DNA of 34,720 nucleotides from Leptospiraceae bacterium (GTDB lineage Bacteria > Spirochaetota > Leptospiria > Turneriellales > Turneriellaceae). The notes beneath the pieces were generated by a model. It had not been told where the DNA came from, ran no database searches, and saw only the letters and a program-made list of their open reading frames with translations. Below, piece after piece: positions 7,518 to 16,491 of the stretch. Within the stretch, counting starts at the first letter, position 1. Every line of letters starts with the position of its first letter. A program made the position numbers and the translations under genes. The stretch spans positions 1-34,720 of the forward strand of contig JANWWS010000005.1 of assembly GCA_025055765.1 (NCBI GenBank), in the 5' to 3' direction.

Positions 7518-8371
7518 AATAGCCGGGAAAGTTCATCGATAAAGGTTTCGGGTAGCACTCTTTTTAGGTTTTCCGCCAAATTGGTAATCCCAACAGGATA
7601 ACGCAGCCGGGGGGTTTTTTCCTGAATAATTTTCCAGATGAGATGAGCTATTTCGGCAGGGGATTGGGCAACGAGGGCTGATATCTCGGCCAAGTCTTGG
7701 TATTTCCTGTATTGCTCGCGGTATAAAGAGGACTCATGGTTTTGGGCATACTCCAGATTATCGACGAAGTTGCTCAGCACCGGGCCTGGCTCGACAAGGC
7801 TTACATAGATATTATACCGCAAAAGCTCGTAGCGAAGACTTTCCGAAAAGCCCTCTAGGGCAAACTTGGAAGAGGCATAGGCGCTGACAACGGGTATGGC
7901 AAGCCTCCCAAAGGCACTTGAGAGTTGGATGATTTTCCCCCGCCGCAATTGTCTCATGGTGGGGACAATAGCTTTTACTAAAGCAACTGGCCCGAAAAAA
8001 TTTGTGCGGAATTGGCGTTCATAAGCCTCCATGCTTAGATCCTCTAAAGCTCCAATGATAGCAAAACCAGCATTGTTTATGAGAATGGGCTCAGCCCCCC
8101 TTTCCCAGGCTTTTTCTTCACGTTCTATAACTAATCGCACTACTCTTTCGATATCCGCATGAGAGTCGACATTTAGTTCCACAGGAGTTAACAGATGGCC
8201 GATACCCCTTTTCGCGGCTTCTTCATCGAGCATGCCTATTTTTTCCCGCTGCCTAAGGCCTGCAAAAACCCTTACCCCGTTTTCAGCTAATAGAAGGCTT
8301 GTAGCAAACCCAATCCCCGAGGAACAACCCGTGATTAATACAACGTAGCGATAGTCTGGAAGATAACCCAT
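7514..8371 (-). CDS. Short-chain dehydrogenase/reductase
   Basis: Classical NAD(P)-dependent SDR, 285 residues. The Rossmann motif TGCSSGIG lies at residues 14-21, NNAG at 99-102, catalytic Asn124, Ser152 in LSSAFG, and Tyr165/Lys169 in YASSK. The long loop after the active site (VEPGPVLSNFVDNLEYA) resembles retinol or 17-beta-hydroxysteroid dehydrogenase-like bacterial SDRs, suggesting a lipid or other hydrophobic substrate, but the substrate cannot be read from sequence. No Shine-Dalgarno precedes ATG 8371; TTTACA lies exactly 34 nt upstream. Transcription is independent of the gene at 8422-9420, 50 bases away. Confidence 0.85.
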   Translation of the reverse strand: MGYLPDYRYVVLITGCSSGIGFATSLLLAENGVRVFAGLRQREKIGMLDEEAAKRGIGHLLTPVELNVDSHADIERVVRLVIEREEKAWERGAEPILINNAGFAIIGALEDLSMEAYERQFRTNFFGPVALVKAIVPTMRQLRRGKIIQLSSAFGRLAIPVVSAYASSKFALEGFSESLRYELLRYNIYVSLVEPGPVLSNFVDNLEYAQNHESSLYREQYRKYQDLAEISALVAQSPAEIAHLIWKIIQEKTPRLRYPVGITNLAENLKRVLPETFIDELSRLF

Positions 8372-8399
8372 AGGGAAGGCTTTGCCATACCTTCTCTTT

Positions 8400-8405
8400 T
8401 GTAAA
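8400..8405 (-). promoter_or_regulatory. Candidate -35 box TTTACA, 34 nt before the SDR start
   Basis: The minus-strand TTTACA begins at 8405, exactly 34 nt from the ATG at 8371. The -10 region (AAAGCC after 16 bases) is weak. It belongs to the recurrent leader pattern seen across the window. Confidence 0.35.
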
Positions 8406-8421
8406 ACCTTTTCATGAATAT

Positions 8422-9420
8422 TTAAAAGTTAGATTTAAAGGTAAAAAAAAGCCCGTCAGCTGAGTATGGCTGAGTGGAGAAAAAACTTGGCTGATCCTCG
8501 TAGGGGCCATTGAGGAAATAGGCATCCACGAGATTCAGAAGGTAAACTAAGAATAAAATTCCAAATGCGGTGTTTTGCGTTCCTTCTGCCCGGATATATC
8601 TTTGTCTTTGAGCAAGAAAGCTTTCCCGAAAAGCTGGGTCATAGATGTCTCCCCTCAAATTCTTATATTTTTTTTCTTCACGTAAAAAATTTAAATCTGC
8701 ATAGATATAAAATGCGCTCGCAGCCACAAAGACAGTTCCCAAGGCAACTCCTTTTGTAAGCCGGCCCGCATAAATCTGCCCCCACCCGGGCAAAACCGCG
8801 GAGCGCCATAAAACAGCAATTCTTCCACCTTTCACAGGTGGCCGCACTTCCGGAAGACGGAGGTAGTTTTCGATAATTTGCTGTTTTTCCTTTGGGTTTT
8901 GTAACACGAGGTCGTAGCTACCTGGTAGCAAATCCTTAGGCAAAATAATTTCAAGTTCGCTCTTGTCTTTATAAATAATTTTCTCAGGTGCTATTAGTTC
9001 ATCTGATTTTTTAAGAAAAACCTTTATGTCCCGGGAAAAGTTCCTGCCTTTAACTAAGATGGGGGACTGAGCCGTCTCTGGCAAAACCACTTTTTCTTCC
9101 TTCTCCACCACAGGAAGGCGAGCCAAGCGCACCTTGAGAGGGATATAGTTACTAAATATGGGATCCTTTCCAAAACGATTTAAAACACCCACCCTAAATT
9201 CGTAATCCCCTTCCGAGAGCCTTACGGTAAAACGATTTTCTTGGATCGTTTCTCGATAGACGGTTTTGCCATCGCTCTGGCGCAGCTCAAAGATATAACC
9301 CCCACTACCATCACGCCCTTTCCATTGGATGGTTTTTTCCACAAAATCCTCTTGCCCATAATGAGGCATATGGAACAAGAGGAAGAGACAAAAAAACTGT
9401 TCAAGCCTTCGGCAAATCAC
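8422..9420 (-). CDS. Envelope protein with IPT/Ig-like domain and DUF5683-like membrane region
   Basis: A 332-residue exported protein. An N-terminal signal peptide (FFCLFLLFHMPHYG) precedes a beta-rich module with EGDYEFRVGVLNRFG (residues about 30-95). An IPT/TIG-like segment follows, ILVKGRNFSRDIKVFLK...LPGSYDLVLQNP (about 120-185). The next block, LPGWGQIYAGRLTKGVALGTVFVAASAFYIYADLNF shortened here, begins at about residue 212 and matches the DUF5683 signature; a second hydrophobic segment is at about 285-300. It ends with aromatic residues, FFTFKSNF. The GTG start at 9420 is supported by GAGGAA five bases upstream and a good minus-strand -10. Function is unknown; homologues I recall are spirochaetal. 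Confidence 0.65.
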   Translation of the reverse strand: MICRRLEQFFCLFLLFHMPHYGQEDFVEKTIQWKGRDGSGGYIFELRQSDGKTVYRETIQENRFTVRLSEGDYEFRVGVLNRFGKDPIFSNYIPLKVRLARLPVVEKEEKVVLPETAQSPILVKGRNFSRDIKVFLKKSDELIAPEKIIYKDKSELEIILPKDLLPGSYDLVLQNPKEKQQIIENYLRLPEVRPPVKGGRIAVLWRSAVLPGWGQIYAGRLTKGVALGTVFVAASAFYIYADLNFLREEKKYKNLRGDIYDPAFRESFLAQRQRYIRAEGTQNTAFGILFLVYLLNLVDAYFLNGPYEDQPSFFSTQPYSADGLFFTFKSNF

Positions 9421-9425
9421 AAAGG

Positions 9426-9431
9426 TTCCTC
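9426..9431 (-). promoter_or_regulatory. Ribosome binding site GAGGAA deciding a GTG start
   Basis: GAGGAA on the minus strand lies five bases before the GTG at 9420 and selects that codon. Confidence 0.6.
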
Positions 9432-9440
9432 AGGAAAGCT

Positions 9441-9468
9441 ATTATATCAGACGATACCTCCGTCTAAA
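9441..9468 (-). promoter_or_regulatory. Sigma-70-type promoter candidate
   Basis: On the minus strand TTTAGA (9463-9468) and a perfect TATAAT (9441-9446) are separated by 16 bases. The start site would be near 9434, leaving a short leader with the GAGGAA ribosome site of the gene starting at 9420. Confidence 0.5.
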
Positions 9469-9476
9469 TACATACC

Positions 9477-11459
9477 ATGGAACAGGAAAACCAAAGCTTT
9501 GAACTTTCCCGCTTTACCATTAAGGTTAAGCTGATTCTCATTATCTCAGCTATAATTATCCTTTCGCTTGCGAGCATGATTGTTTTGGCAAGTATTTTTT
9601 TTAGATCGGATAGTGAAAAGAGAGTGCAAGAAAACAACCTTAGGGTCACGGAAGTCCTTGGTCAGCGGGTAGAAGCAGAACTTTTGGCCATGGTAGCCAA
9701 CTTGCGTACAAATGCCCTGGCTCTTTCGCAAAGTCAAGAAAAAGATAAAATCATACAGCTTTTCTTTCAAAATTATCCTAACATCTTGTTTTTTGCCAAT
9801 GCAAGTTTTGATGGACGCAAAGTGCGTTTTTCACAAACCCTTTTTAATCAGAGTTACCTACAAGAAGTGAATCTAGATGCGAAAAAAATTTTAGATTATG
9901 CCGAGCGGCAGCATACAAAATTTGCGCCTGCCTTTGCAGGAGATGTTGTGATGGCCAATGTATCTGCCGGCTTTTCCTTTCCTGCCTTTGCTATTGCGGC
10001 CCCTTTAGAAAAAACGGAGACAACGACTATATTACTCGCTTTCATTGGCCTTGGTGAACTTCAGCGCTCCTTTGCCTTTACGGGCATCACTACTACCTTC
10101 ATGATTGGCCCAACCGGAGAGGTAATGGCCCACCCTGATGAAAAGGTGGTCCTTGCCGCCCAGGACTTTTCTTCTCTTCCCATCGTCGAGGCCTTACTTA
10201 CAAGCAAAGTAGAGACGGGACAAATCCGTTACCTTTATCAAGGCAAGGCTTACCTTGGCTCTTACAAAAAACTACCTCTTTCCGGGCTTGGCATTGTTTC
10301 CATTGTAGAAGAGGACAAAGCCTTAGAGGAAGTTTATAATATCACAAGGCGAAATATTTATATTTTAGTGATTGTCTTAGGTGCCTCTATTTTGGTGGTT
10401 TTCTTCTACGCGCGTTCTCTCACTCGGCCAATTATCAACCTAACAGCAGCAACAAGAGAAATCCAAAAGGGCAACTTTCGCGTTAACCTGAAACCCGAGA
10501 CCCGAGATGAAATAGGCTACTTAACTGACTCCTTTGTGAAAATGGGTTTGGGACTTGAGGAGCGAGAAAAAGTAAAACAAATTTTAGGGGCAATGATTGA
10601 CCCTGTGGTCGTGCAAGAGGCCATGAGGGACTTAGCTGCATTAAAGCGTGGGGCAGAGCGGACCATTACGGCTTTTTTTTCGGATGTAGCCGGATTTTCT
10701 ACGATTAGCGAAAAACTGCGTTCCGAAGAACTGGCTGCTTTATTAAACGAATATCTCTCGGCCATGACAAATATATTAAAAAAACATGAGGGTGTTCTCG
10801 ACAAATATATCGGAGATGCTATCGTCGGCATTTGGAATGCACCTCTCGATGTCAAAGACCATCCTTTAAAGGCAGCTCGTGCTTCCATAGAGATGCTGCA
10901 CAAACTAGAAGAGCTGCGCCAATACTGGAAAAAAAATAATCTTTACATAAAAGAAGCTCAAGAGATGGATATCCGCATAGGCCTAAACTATGGCCCTGCT
11001 AAAACAGGTTTTATGGGCACAGAGGCCTTAGCTTCCTTTACTATGATGGGTGACACGGTAAACTTGGCTGCCCGTCTAGAGGCAGCGGCCAAGGACTATG
11101 GTGTAAACATATTGATCAGTGAAATGGTGCAAAAGCAAATTGAACACGAAATGTTTACGAGGAAATTAGATTTGGTGCGTGTCAAGGGCAAAAATGAACC
11201 TGTTACGCTTTATGAGCTAGTAGGTAAAAAAAATGAGATCAGTGCCCCTCGCGGGGAATCTGCCCAACTTTTTGAAGAAGGGCTTTCTCTGTACCTAAAG
11301 CGCGATTTTAAAAAGGCAATTCAAATTTTTCAAAAGGCAGAAAAAGTACGCCAAGAAAAGGACAAAGCGGCGCAGCTCTTAATAGAGCGCTGTGAAATTT
11401 ATTTAGAAAAACCACCTCCTGATGACTGGGATGGCGTCTATACAAGAACGCATAAGTGA
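9477..11459 (+). CDS. Membrane-bound class III adenylate cyclase
   Basis: Makes cAMP from ATP at the cytoplasmic face. It is 660 residues: transmembrane helix 1 at about 17-42, an extracytoplasmic Cache-like sensor at 43-290, helix 2 at 294-312, a HAMP linker at 313-370 and the cyclase domain at 395-575. Metal-binding Asp403 (FFSDVAGFS) and Asp447 (YIGDAIVGIW) are present, with adenine-selecting Lys443 and Asp526 and transition-state Asn529 and Arg533 (GDTVNLAARLE). These point to ATP rather than GTP. The tail is TPR-like and ends with the PPPDDWDGVY motif common in bacterial cyclases. The downstream FecR/Ig protein starts within the stop codon, suggesting a shared signalling role. Confidence 0.93.
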   Translation: MEQENQSFELSRFTIKVKLILIISAIIILSLASMIVLASIFFRSDSEKRVQENNLRVTEVLGQRVEAELLAMVANLRTNALALSQSQEKDKIIQLFFQNYPNILFFANASFDGRKVRFSQTLFNQSYLQEVNLDAKKILDYAERQHTKFAPAFAGDVVMANVSAGFSFPAFAIAAPLEKTETTTILLAFIGLGELQRSFAFTGITTTFMIGPTGEVMAHPDEKVVLAAQDFSSLPIVEALLTSKVETGQIRYLYQGKAYLGSYKKLPLSGLGIVSIVEEDKALEEVYNITRRNIYILVIVLGASILVVFFYARSLTRPIINLTAATREIQKGNFRVNLKPETRDEIGYLTDSFVKMGLGLEEREKVKQILGAMIDPVVVQEAMRDLAALKRGAERTITAFFSDVAGFSTISEKLRSEELAALLNEYLSAMTNILKKHEGVLDKYIGDAIVGIWNAPLDVKDHPLKAARASIEMLHKLEELRQYWKKNNLYIKEAQEMDIRIGLNYGPAKTGFMGTEALASFTMMGDTVNLAARLEAAAKDYGVNILISEMVQKQIEHEMFTRKLDLVRVKGKNEPVTLYELVGKKNEISAPRGESAQLFEEGLSLYLKRDFKKAIQIFQKAEKVRQEKDKAAQLLIERCEIYLEKPPPDDWDGVYTRTHK

Positions 11460-13528
11460 TGTGGCAAAAAAAATATAGTTTTTCAAAAGGGGAAATAATT
11501 TTCCTGGGATGTATACTTTTTGCGATGTTCATTTCCTCGGCTCTTCTTTATGCCGATTTTCGGAAAAAAATAAAAGTTGAGGGCAAGGAACCCATTGGGG
11601 TTCTCAAGCTTAAGCACAAAACCACGCAGAGAAAATACGATAAAGAAGTTATTTGGGAAGATTTAGATGAAGCTGTCCCCATTTACAATCGAGACACAAT
11701 CCGCACAGCAACAGAATCGCAAGCAGTTATTGAACTTTTGGATGGAACACAAATTGAAGTCGGCGAAAATAGCATGATTGTGCTTAATATGGCAGGGAAT
11801 TTAGCGAATATTGGCTTTCTCTATGGCGCTGTACGGGCAAATCAAGAAGCGGGAAGCTCTCCTCTAAAAATTAGTACGGCTTCGGGGGAAATCCGTTTAG
11901 AGGAAGGCAGTGCTGTTTCCCTCTCGGCACAAGAGGGTCAAAACCTGAATGTCACTGTCAATGAAGGCAAAGCCACTGTCTCATCAGCTGGCCAGCAAAT
12001 AGAAATTGGGGAAAATAAGCGCGCACTTTTGGGAGAGGAACTTGAAATCCAAGAAGTACCTTTTAGACTACTTGAACCTGCTCCTCAAGAGCGCATCTTT
12101 GCCGATGGCCCCTTAGCGGAACTTGTGTTTTCTTGGGAAGGCCCCAAAGATAAAAGTGAGCTTGTTGTGGCTAAAGACCGCAATTTTAAAGAAATTATTA
12201 CTCGAAAAATTGCCTCAAGCCCCCAGCGAGAAAAATTAGCACCTGGCAGCTATTACTGGCGCATAGAAAATGCAAATAATAGAGCCAAGGTAAGTGAAAG
12301 CCGTTTTCTCGTGGTAGTTGAAACCAAGAAACTTATTGCTGTTTCTCCTCCCCCGAATTCCACTGTGGAAACAAAGGAAGCCCAAGCCTTGGTTAATTTC
12401 CAGTTTTCCCGTTACGATTACGCCCTTTCTTATATTCTACGAATTAGTACGAAGCCTGATTTGTCAGAAATTTTTTTGGAAGAAGAGATCTTAACTAATT
12501 TCGTCGCAAGAAAGTTACCACCAGGTGTTTATTATTGGCAAGTAAAGGCAAAACTGCCCCCGGGTGCACCCTCCGTAGAAACCCCTATTTCCCGATTTAG
12601 CGTGGTGCAAAAAAAGGAGCTAGATCCACCCCAGCTTAGCTATCCACCACAAGGACATAGATGGCATAGGTATTGGGCTCAAAAAGGCCTAAGTTTTTCT
12701 TGGCATCTCGATAAAGTCTATACTCAGTACATCTGGGAGTTATCTCGCGAAAAGAATTTCGCAACTATCTTAGATACTATCGAAGTTAAAGAAAATTCTT
12801 TAGTATACAAAAAAGATTTAGAGGAAGGTGATTATTTCTGGAGAGTAAGAGCAAGAACTAGCGAACAGGAAGAGAAAATCTCCGTAGTGCAAAAATTTAC
12901 CATCACTTCTGGGGATTTATTTGTCTTGCTTTCTCCGGAAAACAAAGCCTTGTTTCAACAAAGCCAATCTATAGAATTTCGCTGGAAAAGTGAGATCGCC
13001 GCTTCAGATACTTTGTTTCTCCTAGCCAAAGACGCTAATTTTCAAAATCTCATTGTACGAGAAAGAAACACCGAAACACGCTATTTTGTCTACAACCTAG
13101 AGCCGGGTCGTTATTTTTGGAAAATCTTAGCCTTTGAACCAACTTTCTCTACAAGCAGTGAGGTGCGCTCTTTTGAGATCATCGTTCCTGATAAGGACAT
13201 AAAGCTTTTAGAGCCTTTACCCAATAGTGTAGTCGACATGAGCGATAAAGACTTCCTGCGCTTTGCCTGGGAGGGCAGCAAGGATAGGCGTTATATTCTC
13301 AGCTTAGTTTTTCTCGACAAAGGAAAGAGCATCCCCATTTTTACGCTTACTCTTACAGATCTTAGCTATGATTTTCGGGAGCTTAACAAATTAAATGAGG
13401 GCCGTTATCGCTACAGTGTGCAAATGGAGGGCTCAACTAAAGCCCAGAGCGCTATTTTCTCCATAGAATTGCGCAAGAAACCAGAACCCCCCGAAATTGA
13501 AATACCTGATATCATTTATATTGAGTGA
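11459..13528 (+). CDS. FecR-domain protein with five Ig/Fn3-like repeats
   Basis: A 689-residue single-pass protein: a transmembrane or signal anchor at about 12-31, a FecR-like domain at about 75-195 (IYNRDTIRTATESQAVIEL, then GAVRANQ and GEIRLEEGSAVSL), then about five beta-sandwich repeats near 100 residues apart. Each repeat ends with a G-x-Y-x-W-type strand: GSYYWRI 263, GVYYWQV 356, GDYFWRV 457, GRYFWKI about 551, and a diverged GRYRYSV about 651. Most of it lies outside the cytoplasmic membrane. ATG 11459 overlaps the cyclase stop as TGATG, indicating coupled translation; GTG 11456 is the alternative. FecR domains in other systems relay periplasmic signals; here a role with the cyclase is inferred. 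The stop overlaps the opposing gene by 13 bases. Confidence 0.8.
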   Translation: MWQKKYSFSKGEIIFLGCILFAMFISSALLYADFRKKIKVEGKEPIGVLKLKHKTTQRKYDKEVIWEDLDEAVPIYNRDTIRTATESQAVIELLDGTQIEVGENSMIVLNMAGNLANIGFLYGAVRANQEAGSSPLKISTASGEIRLEEGSAVSLSAQEGQNLNVTVNEGKATVSSAGQQIEIGENKRALLGEELEIQEVPFRLLEPAPQERIFADGPLAELVFSWEGPKDKSELVVAKDRNFKEIITRKIASSPQREKLAPGSYYWRIENANNRAKVSESRFLVVVETKKLIAVSPPPNSTVETKEAQALVNFQFSRYDYALSYILRISTKPDLSEIFLEEEILTNFVARKLPPGVYYWQVKAKLPPGAPSVETPISRFSVVQKKELDPPQLSYPPQGHRWHRYWAQKGLSFSWHLDKVYTQYIWELSREKNFATILDTIEVKENSLVYKKDLEEGDYFWRVRARTSEQEEKISVVQKFTITSGDLFVLLSPENKALFQQSQSIEFRWKSEIAASDTLFLLAKDANFQNLIVRERNTETRYFVYNLEPGRYFWKILAFEPTFSTSSEVRSFEIIVPDKDIKLLEPLPNSVVDMSDKDFLRFAWEGSKDRRYILSLVFLDKGKSIPIFTLTLTDLSYDFRELNKLNEGRYRYSVQMEGSTKAQSAIFSIELRKKPEPPEIEIPDIIYIE

Positions 13529-14712
13529 ACCACCAGCTCTTGGATAATTTTTTCCATTTTGCCGACTACCTGTTGCTGCAGCTCTTCATTAAAAGAGGTA
13601 TCAAAGGAAAAGCGGATTACGGAAAGTGCCTCTTCTTCTGTGTAACCCATGGATAATAGTCCGGGCGAGGCTGTTCGGGAACGTGACTTACAAGAAGTTC
13701 CTGTTGAGACAACCACACCCTCTTGATCTAGCGCCATAAGAAAAAAATCAATATCTAGGTTGCGAAAAAGCACAAGACTTGTGCCAGCCAGACGCTCACT
13801 CTCCTTTCCAATAATCTCAATATCTAAAAGTGGCTTAAGAGATCTTTCTATTTTTTCCTCAAAGCTTTGGGTTAACTTGCGAAGCTCCTCGTAGTCTTCC
13901 ATATTCTTTATAAGCTTTTCTAATTTCAAGGTCATGGCATAGATAGCCATGAGGTTATGTGTTCCTGATCGGATTTTATACTCCTGATTGCCCCCCACAA
14001 AAAGTGTGTTTTCCTCAAAAAAGTCACCCCATGTACCTCTAGGACGAAGCAAGAGACCACAGCCCATACCTGCCCCAATTTTGTGGGAGGCAAGGCTAAA
14101 AAAAAGAGGCAGCTCTGGCTTTTGTGAAAAAAAGTCACTTTTTATGGGGGAGTGCGGGTGTATATGGCGCAAGACTTGGGAGGCATCGCAAAGAAGAGGC
14201 AGACTATCTCTTCTTTTCTCTTGCACAAGCTCAAAAAAACTTTCCAAGGGCAATAACATACCACTCTCATTATGAGCAGCCATCATAAAAGCAGCATCTG
14301 CTCTTTCGATTTTCTCTTCTAGCCCATCTAATTTTAGCTCTCCTCTATTAGAAAGTCCATACCAGAGAATCTCCGTGTGCGGAAGTTTTAAAACTAATTC
14401 TACGATACTGGGATGCTCAAGTTGACTCAGTAAGGGCCGAAAAACCCTGCCCTCTTTTAAGGCCTTAAGCCACAGTGTTGTTATAAAAATGTGATTTGCT
14501 TCTGTGGCCGAGGAGGTAAAAATAACCTGTTTGGCACTAAGGCCTAGAAGTTGGCTAATTCTCTCCCGGCACTGTTCCACAAGTTGAAAACTTTTCTGGG
14601 AAAAAAAAGAAAGCCCAGAGCTATTGCCAAAATTTCTTAAGTAGACCTCCAGAGCATGCTTTAAGACCTCTTCATCAGGCGATGCGGTGGCATTAAAGTC
14701 TAAATAAATCAT
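13516..14712 (-). CDS. Cysteine desulfurase, NifS/IscS-like
   Basis: A PLP-dependent class V aminotransferase-fold enzyme, 398 residues, that would transfer sulfur from cysteine for Fe-S clusters or thio-modification. The N-terminus YLDFNATASP is typical. His100 (LEHPSI), Asp176 (CDASQ) and Lys211 (SHKIGAGMGCGLL, the PLP lysine) are present. The sulfur-carrying Cys341 lies in STGTSCKSRS, an ordered short loop as in NifS group II-like forms. No IscU or NifU scaffold gene lies nearby. The ATG overlaps the upstream gene's stop as ATGA, with GGAG just before it. It could be a paralogue specialised for a partner encoded elsewhere. Confidence 0.87.
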   Translation of the reverse strand: MIYLDFNATASPDEEVLKHALEVYLRNFGNSSGLSFFSQKSFQLVEQCRERISQLLGLSAKQVIFTSSATEANHIFITTLWLKALKEGRVFRPLLSQLEHPSIVELVLKLPHTEILWYGLSNRGELKLDGLEEKIERADAAFMMAAHNESGMLLPLESFFELVQEKRRDSLPLLCDASQVLRHIHPHSPIKSDFFSQKPELPLFFSLASHKIGAGMGCGLLLRPRGTWGDFFEENTLFVGGNQEYKIRSGTHNLMAIYAMTLKLEKLIKNMEDYEELRKLTQSFEEKIERSLKPLLDIEIIGKESERLAGTSLVLFRNLDIDFFLMALDQEGVVVSTGTSCKSRSRTASPGLLSMGYTEEEALSVIRFSFDTSFNEELQQQVVGKMEKIIQELVVHSI

Positions 14713-15902
14713 GCTCCATTCATTTTGAGAATAAAATCAAGACGAAAGGCTTGGCGCTCCTCTTCTCTTTTTAAATCTGGGATTGTTTTTAACACCTGGT
14801 TTGCCAGAGCCCTTGCTTTTTGCAAGTCTCCCTTACGAAAGGCTGTCTCTGCCAGGGCCAACAAATACTGGGGGTTTCTCTCTAAACCATGACCCTGGAG
14901 GGCATAGAGCGTAGCAAAACTTTCCTCTGCCTCTCGGCGGCCACCCTGCCTGGCCTTTTCCAGCAATAGCTCAATATAGGGACCAAGATAGGAAGCATCC
15001 CTTGAAAAAGTATAGAAAAAATTTGCCTTGTCTAGTTGCATTTCTATGGCTGAGCTTACCTTGCGCATTTTTTGAAAAAATTCCTTGAGATAAAGAGCGT
15101 AAACACTATCTTGGCTGAGGTAAATATAGGTTTTTTCAGGCAAAAACTCTCTATTTTTTTCTGGCTCACCCATTTCGCGATAAGCTTTCTTTTCTGCTAG
15201 ATATTCTCTATATTCCATAGCTTTTTGCCAAAATTTGGGTATTTCTGAGCCACGGCAAAGTGCCTCGTAGAGCTTTTCCCGAAAGTATATAAGTGCAGTG
15301 ACGTCCGGCTTTTTTTTTAAGGCTAAGTCAAAGTAAAGACGATCTATTCTAAGAATATTTTTTACCACCTTTTCGTAGTCTCGCTCACTTATAGCATACG
15401 CAAACGGATTTTTTTGGGATGGATCCTCTGCCTCACGCAGTTTTCGACGAGAAAGTCTTCTTTCTCTTTGTAGTTTATGCCAGCTCTCCTCAACACTTAC
15501 AAAAGGCTCACAAAAAAGGGAGAGATCATGCAGGAGATCCTGGATACTTAATTGAGAGCTCTCATCTAGGAAGCCTAGTAGATTCCCGGAATCTAGTTGA
15601 AGAGAGCCAACCTTTACAGTTTCGTTTCGATTATAGAGTTCTTTGGCATATTCGGCAAGCTCAAAAAGTCCCGACTCTACCAACCTTTTCGCAGCAGCTC
15701 CATCTTCTTCAAAGGAGTAGGGTTTTCTCTTTTGTCTATAGGGACTATCAAAACTTTCTCCTGTTAGTATCCGATCATAAAAATTATAAATGGCATTGCG
15801 GTAGCGAAAAATAGATGCAAAGACAATGAGGCCAGAAAATCCCAACAAAATACTACGGGCTAGAGGGTTTTTCCAAATCTCGCCAAAGATATCACGAATC
15901 AC
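14709..15902 (-). CDS. Membrane-anchored helical (TPR-like) protein
   Basis: A 397-residue protein with one hydrophobic segment at about residues 17-32 (SILLGFSGLIVFASIF), followed by helical repeats. The last 80 residues are the clearest TPR-like part: YLLALAETAFRKGDLQKARALANQVLK. No catalytic motif was found. The start is a GTG at 15902 with no usable ribosome site; TTGACA lies 34 nt upstream, implying a leaderless mRNA. It is translationally coupled to the cysteine desulfurase downstream (ATGA overlap). An assembly or scaffold role is possible; not recognised as a named family. Confidence 0.65.
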   Translation of the reverse strand: MIRDIFGEIWKNPLARSILLGFSGLIVFASIFRYRNAIYNFYDRILTGESFDSPYRQKRKPYSFEEDGAAAKRLVESGLFELAEYAKELYNRNETVKVGSLQLDSGNLLGFLDESSQLSIQDLLHDLSLFCEPFVSVEESWHKLQRERRLSRRKLREAEDPSQKNPFAYAISERDYEKVVKNILRIDRLYFDLALKKKPDVTALIYFREKLYEALCRGSEIPKFWQKAMEYREYLAEKKAYREMGEPEKNREFLPEKTYIYLSQDSVYALYLKEFFQKMRKVSSAIEMQLDKANFFYTFSRDASYLGPYIELLLEKARQGGRREAEESFATLYALQGHGLERNPQYLLALAETAFRKGDLQKARALANQVLKTIPDLKREEERQAFRLDFILKMNGA

Positions 15903-15908
15903 AGCTCT

Positions 15909-15936
15909 CGTATAGAAAAAAAATACCCCATGTCAA
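15909..15936 (-). promoter_or_regulatory. Candidate promoter, TTGACA 34 nt before a GTG
   Basis: On the minus strand TTGACA (15931-15936), a 16-base spacer containing a T8 run, and TATACG (15909-15914). The predicted start site coincides with the GTG at 15902. It is the best -35/-10 pair among the 34-nt group. Confidence 0.5.
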
Positions 15937-15942
15937 CAGAAG

Positions 15943-15948
15943 TTTACA
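15943..15948 (+). promoter_or_regulatory. Candidate -35 box before the Nudix gene
   Basis: TTTACA starts 33 nt before the ATG at 15976, back-to-back with the opposite TTGACA at 15931-15936. The -10 region (AAACTA) is weak. Confidence 0.3.
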
Positions 15949-15975
15949 AAGGCTCTTTGATTTGAAACTAGAGCC

Positions 15976-16461
15976 ATGCTTGGGCTCACTTTATGTTATA
16001 TTCGCCAAAACAAAAAAACGCTCATGCTTTACCGAAACAAAAAAGAAAATGATGTGCATTTTGGCAAATATAATGGTCTTGGAGGAAAACTGAAACCTGG
16101 TGAAAGTCCCGAGGAAGGGGTAAAGCGAGAAGTCGAAGAGGAGTCAGGGCTTATTTTAGAAAAGCCTAGACTCCATGGCTTTATTCTATTCCCCGAATAT
16201 AAAGATAATGAAGATTGGCTTGTGTTTGTCTTTACTGCCACGCAATTCTCTGGTGTCTTAAAAGACTGCCCTGAAGGAGAGCTTGTCTGGGTTGATGATG
16301 ATGAGCTGTTAAAAATCCCCCTGTGGGAGGGAGACCGAATTTTCATACCATGGCTTGAAAAGCCCTCTTTTTTTTCAGCTAAATTTATATATCGAGACAA
16401 ACGACTTGTAGAGCACCAAGTACACTTTTACCCTGAACCCAATATGGCCCAATTTCCTTGA
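15976..16461 (+). CDS. Nudix hydrolase, MutT-like
   Basis: A 161-residue hydrolase of nucleoside diphosphate derivatives. Residues 37-59 match the Nudix box G-x5-E-x7-REU-x-EE-x-GU exactly (Gly37, Glu43, Arg51, Glu52, Glu55, Glu56, Gly58). The preceding KYNGLGGKLKPGE resembles MTH1/MutX-type 8-oxo-dGTP phosphatases, so cleansing oxidised nucleotides is the likely role. The C-terminal FYPEPN is not diagnostic. It leads a four-gene run with apaG, argG and a small PsbP-like gene. No Shine-Dalgarno is apparent before the ATG. Confidence 0.88.
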   Translation: MLGLTLCYIRQNKKTLMLYRNKKENDVHFGKYNGLGGKLKPGESPEEGVKREVEEESGLILEKPRLHGFILFPEYKDNEDWLVFVFTATQFSGVLKDCPEGELVWVDDDELLKIPLWEGDRIFIPWLEKPSFFSAKFIYRDKRLVEHQVHFYPEPNMAQFP

Positions 16462-16491
16462 CGATGTGATAGCTAACCACAGGCAAGCCAT

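Noticed and set aside
10517-10903. 128-codon open frame antisense to the adenylate cyclase
   Set aside because: It lies wholly inside the conserved cyclase domain and shows no recognisable motif.
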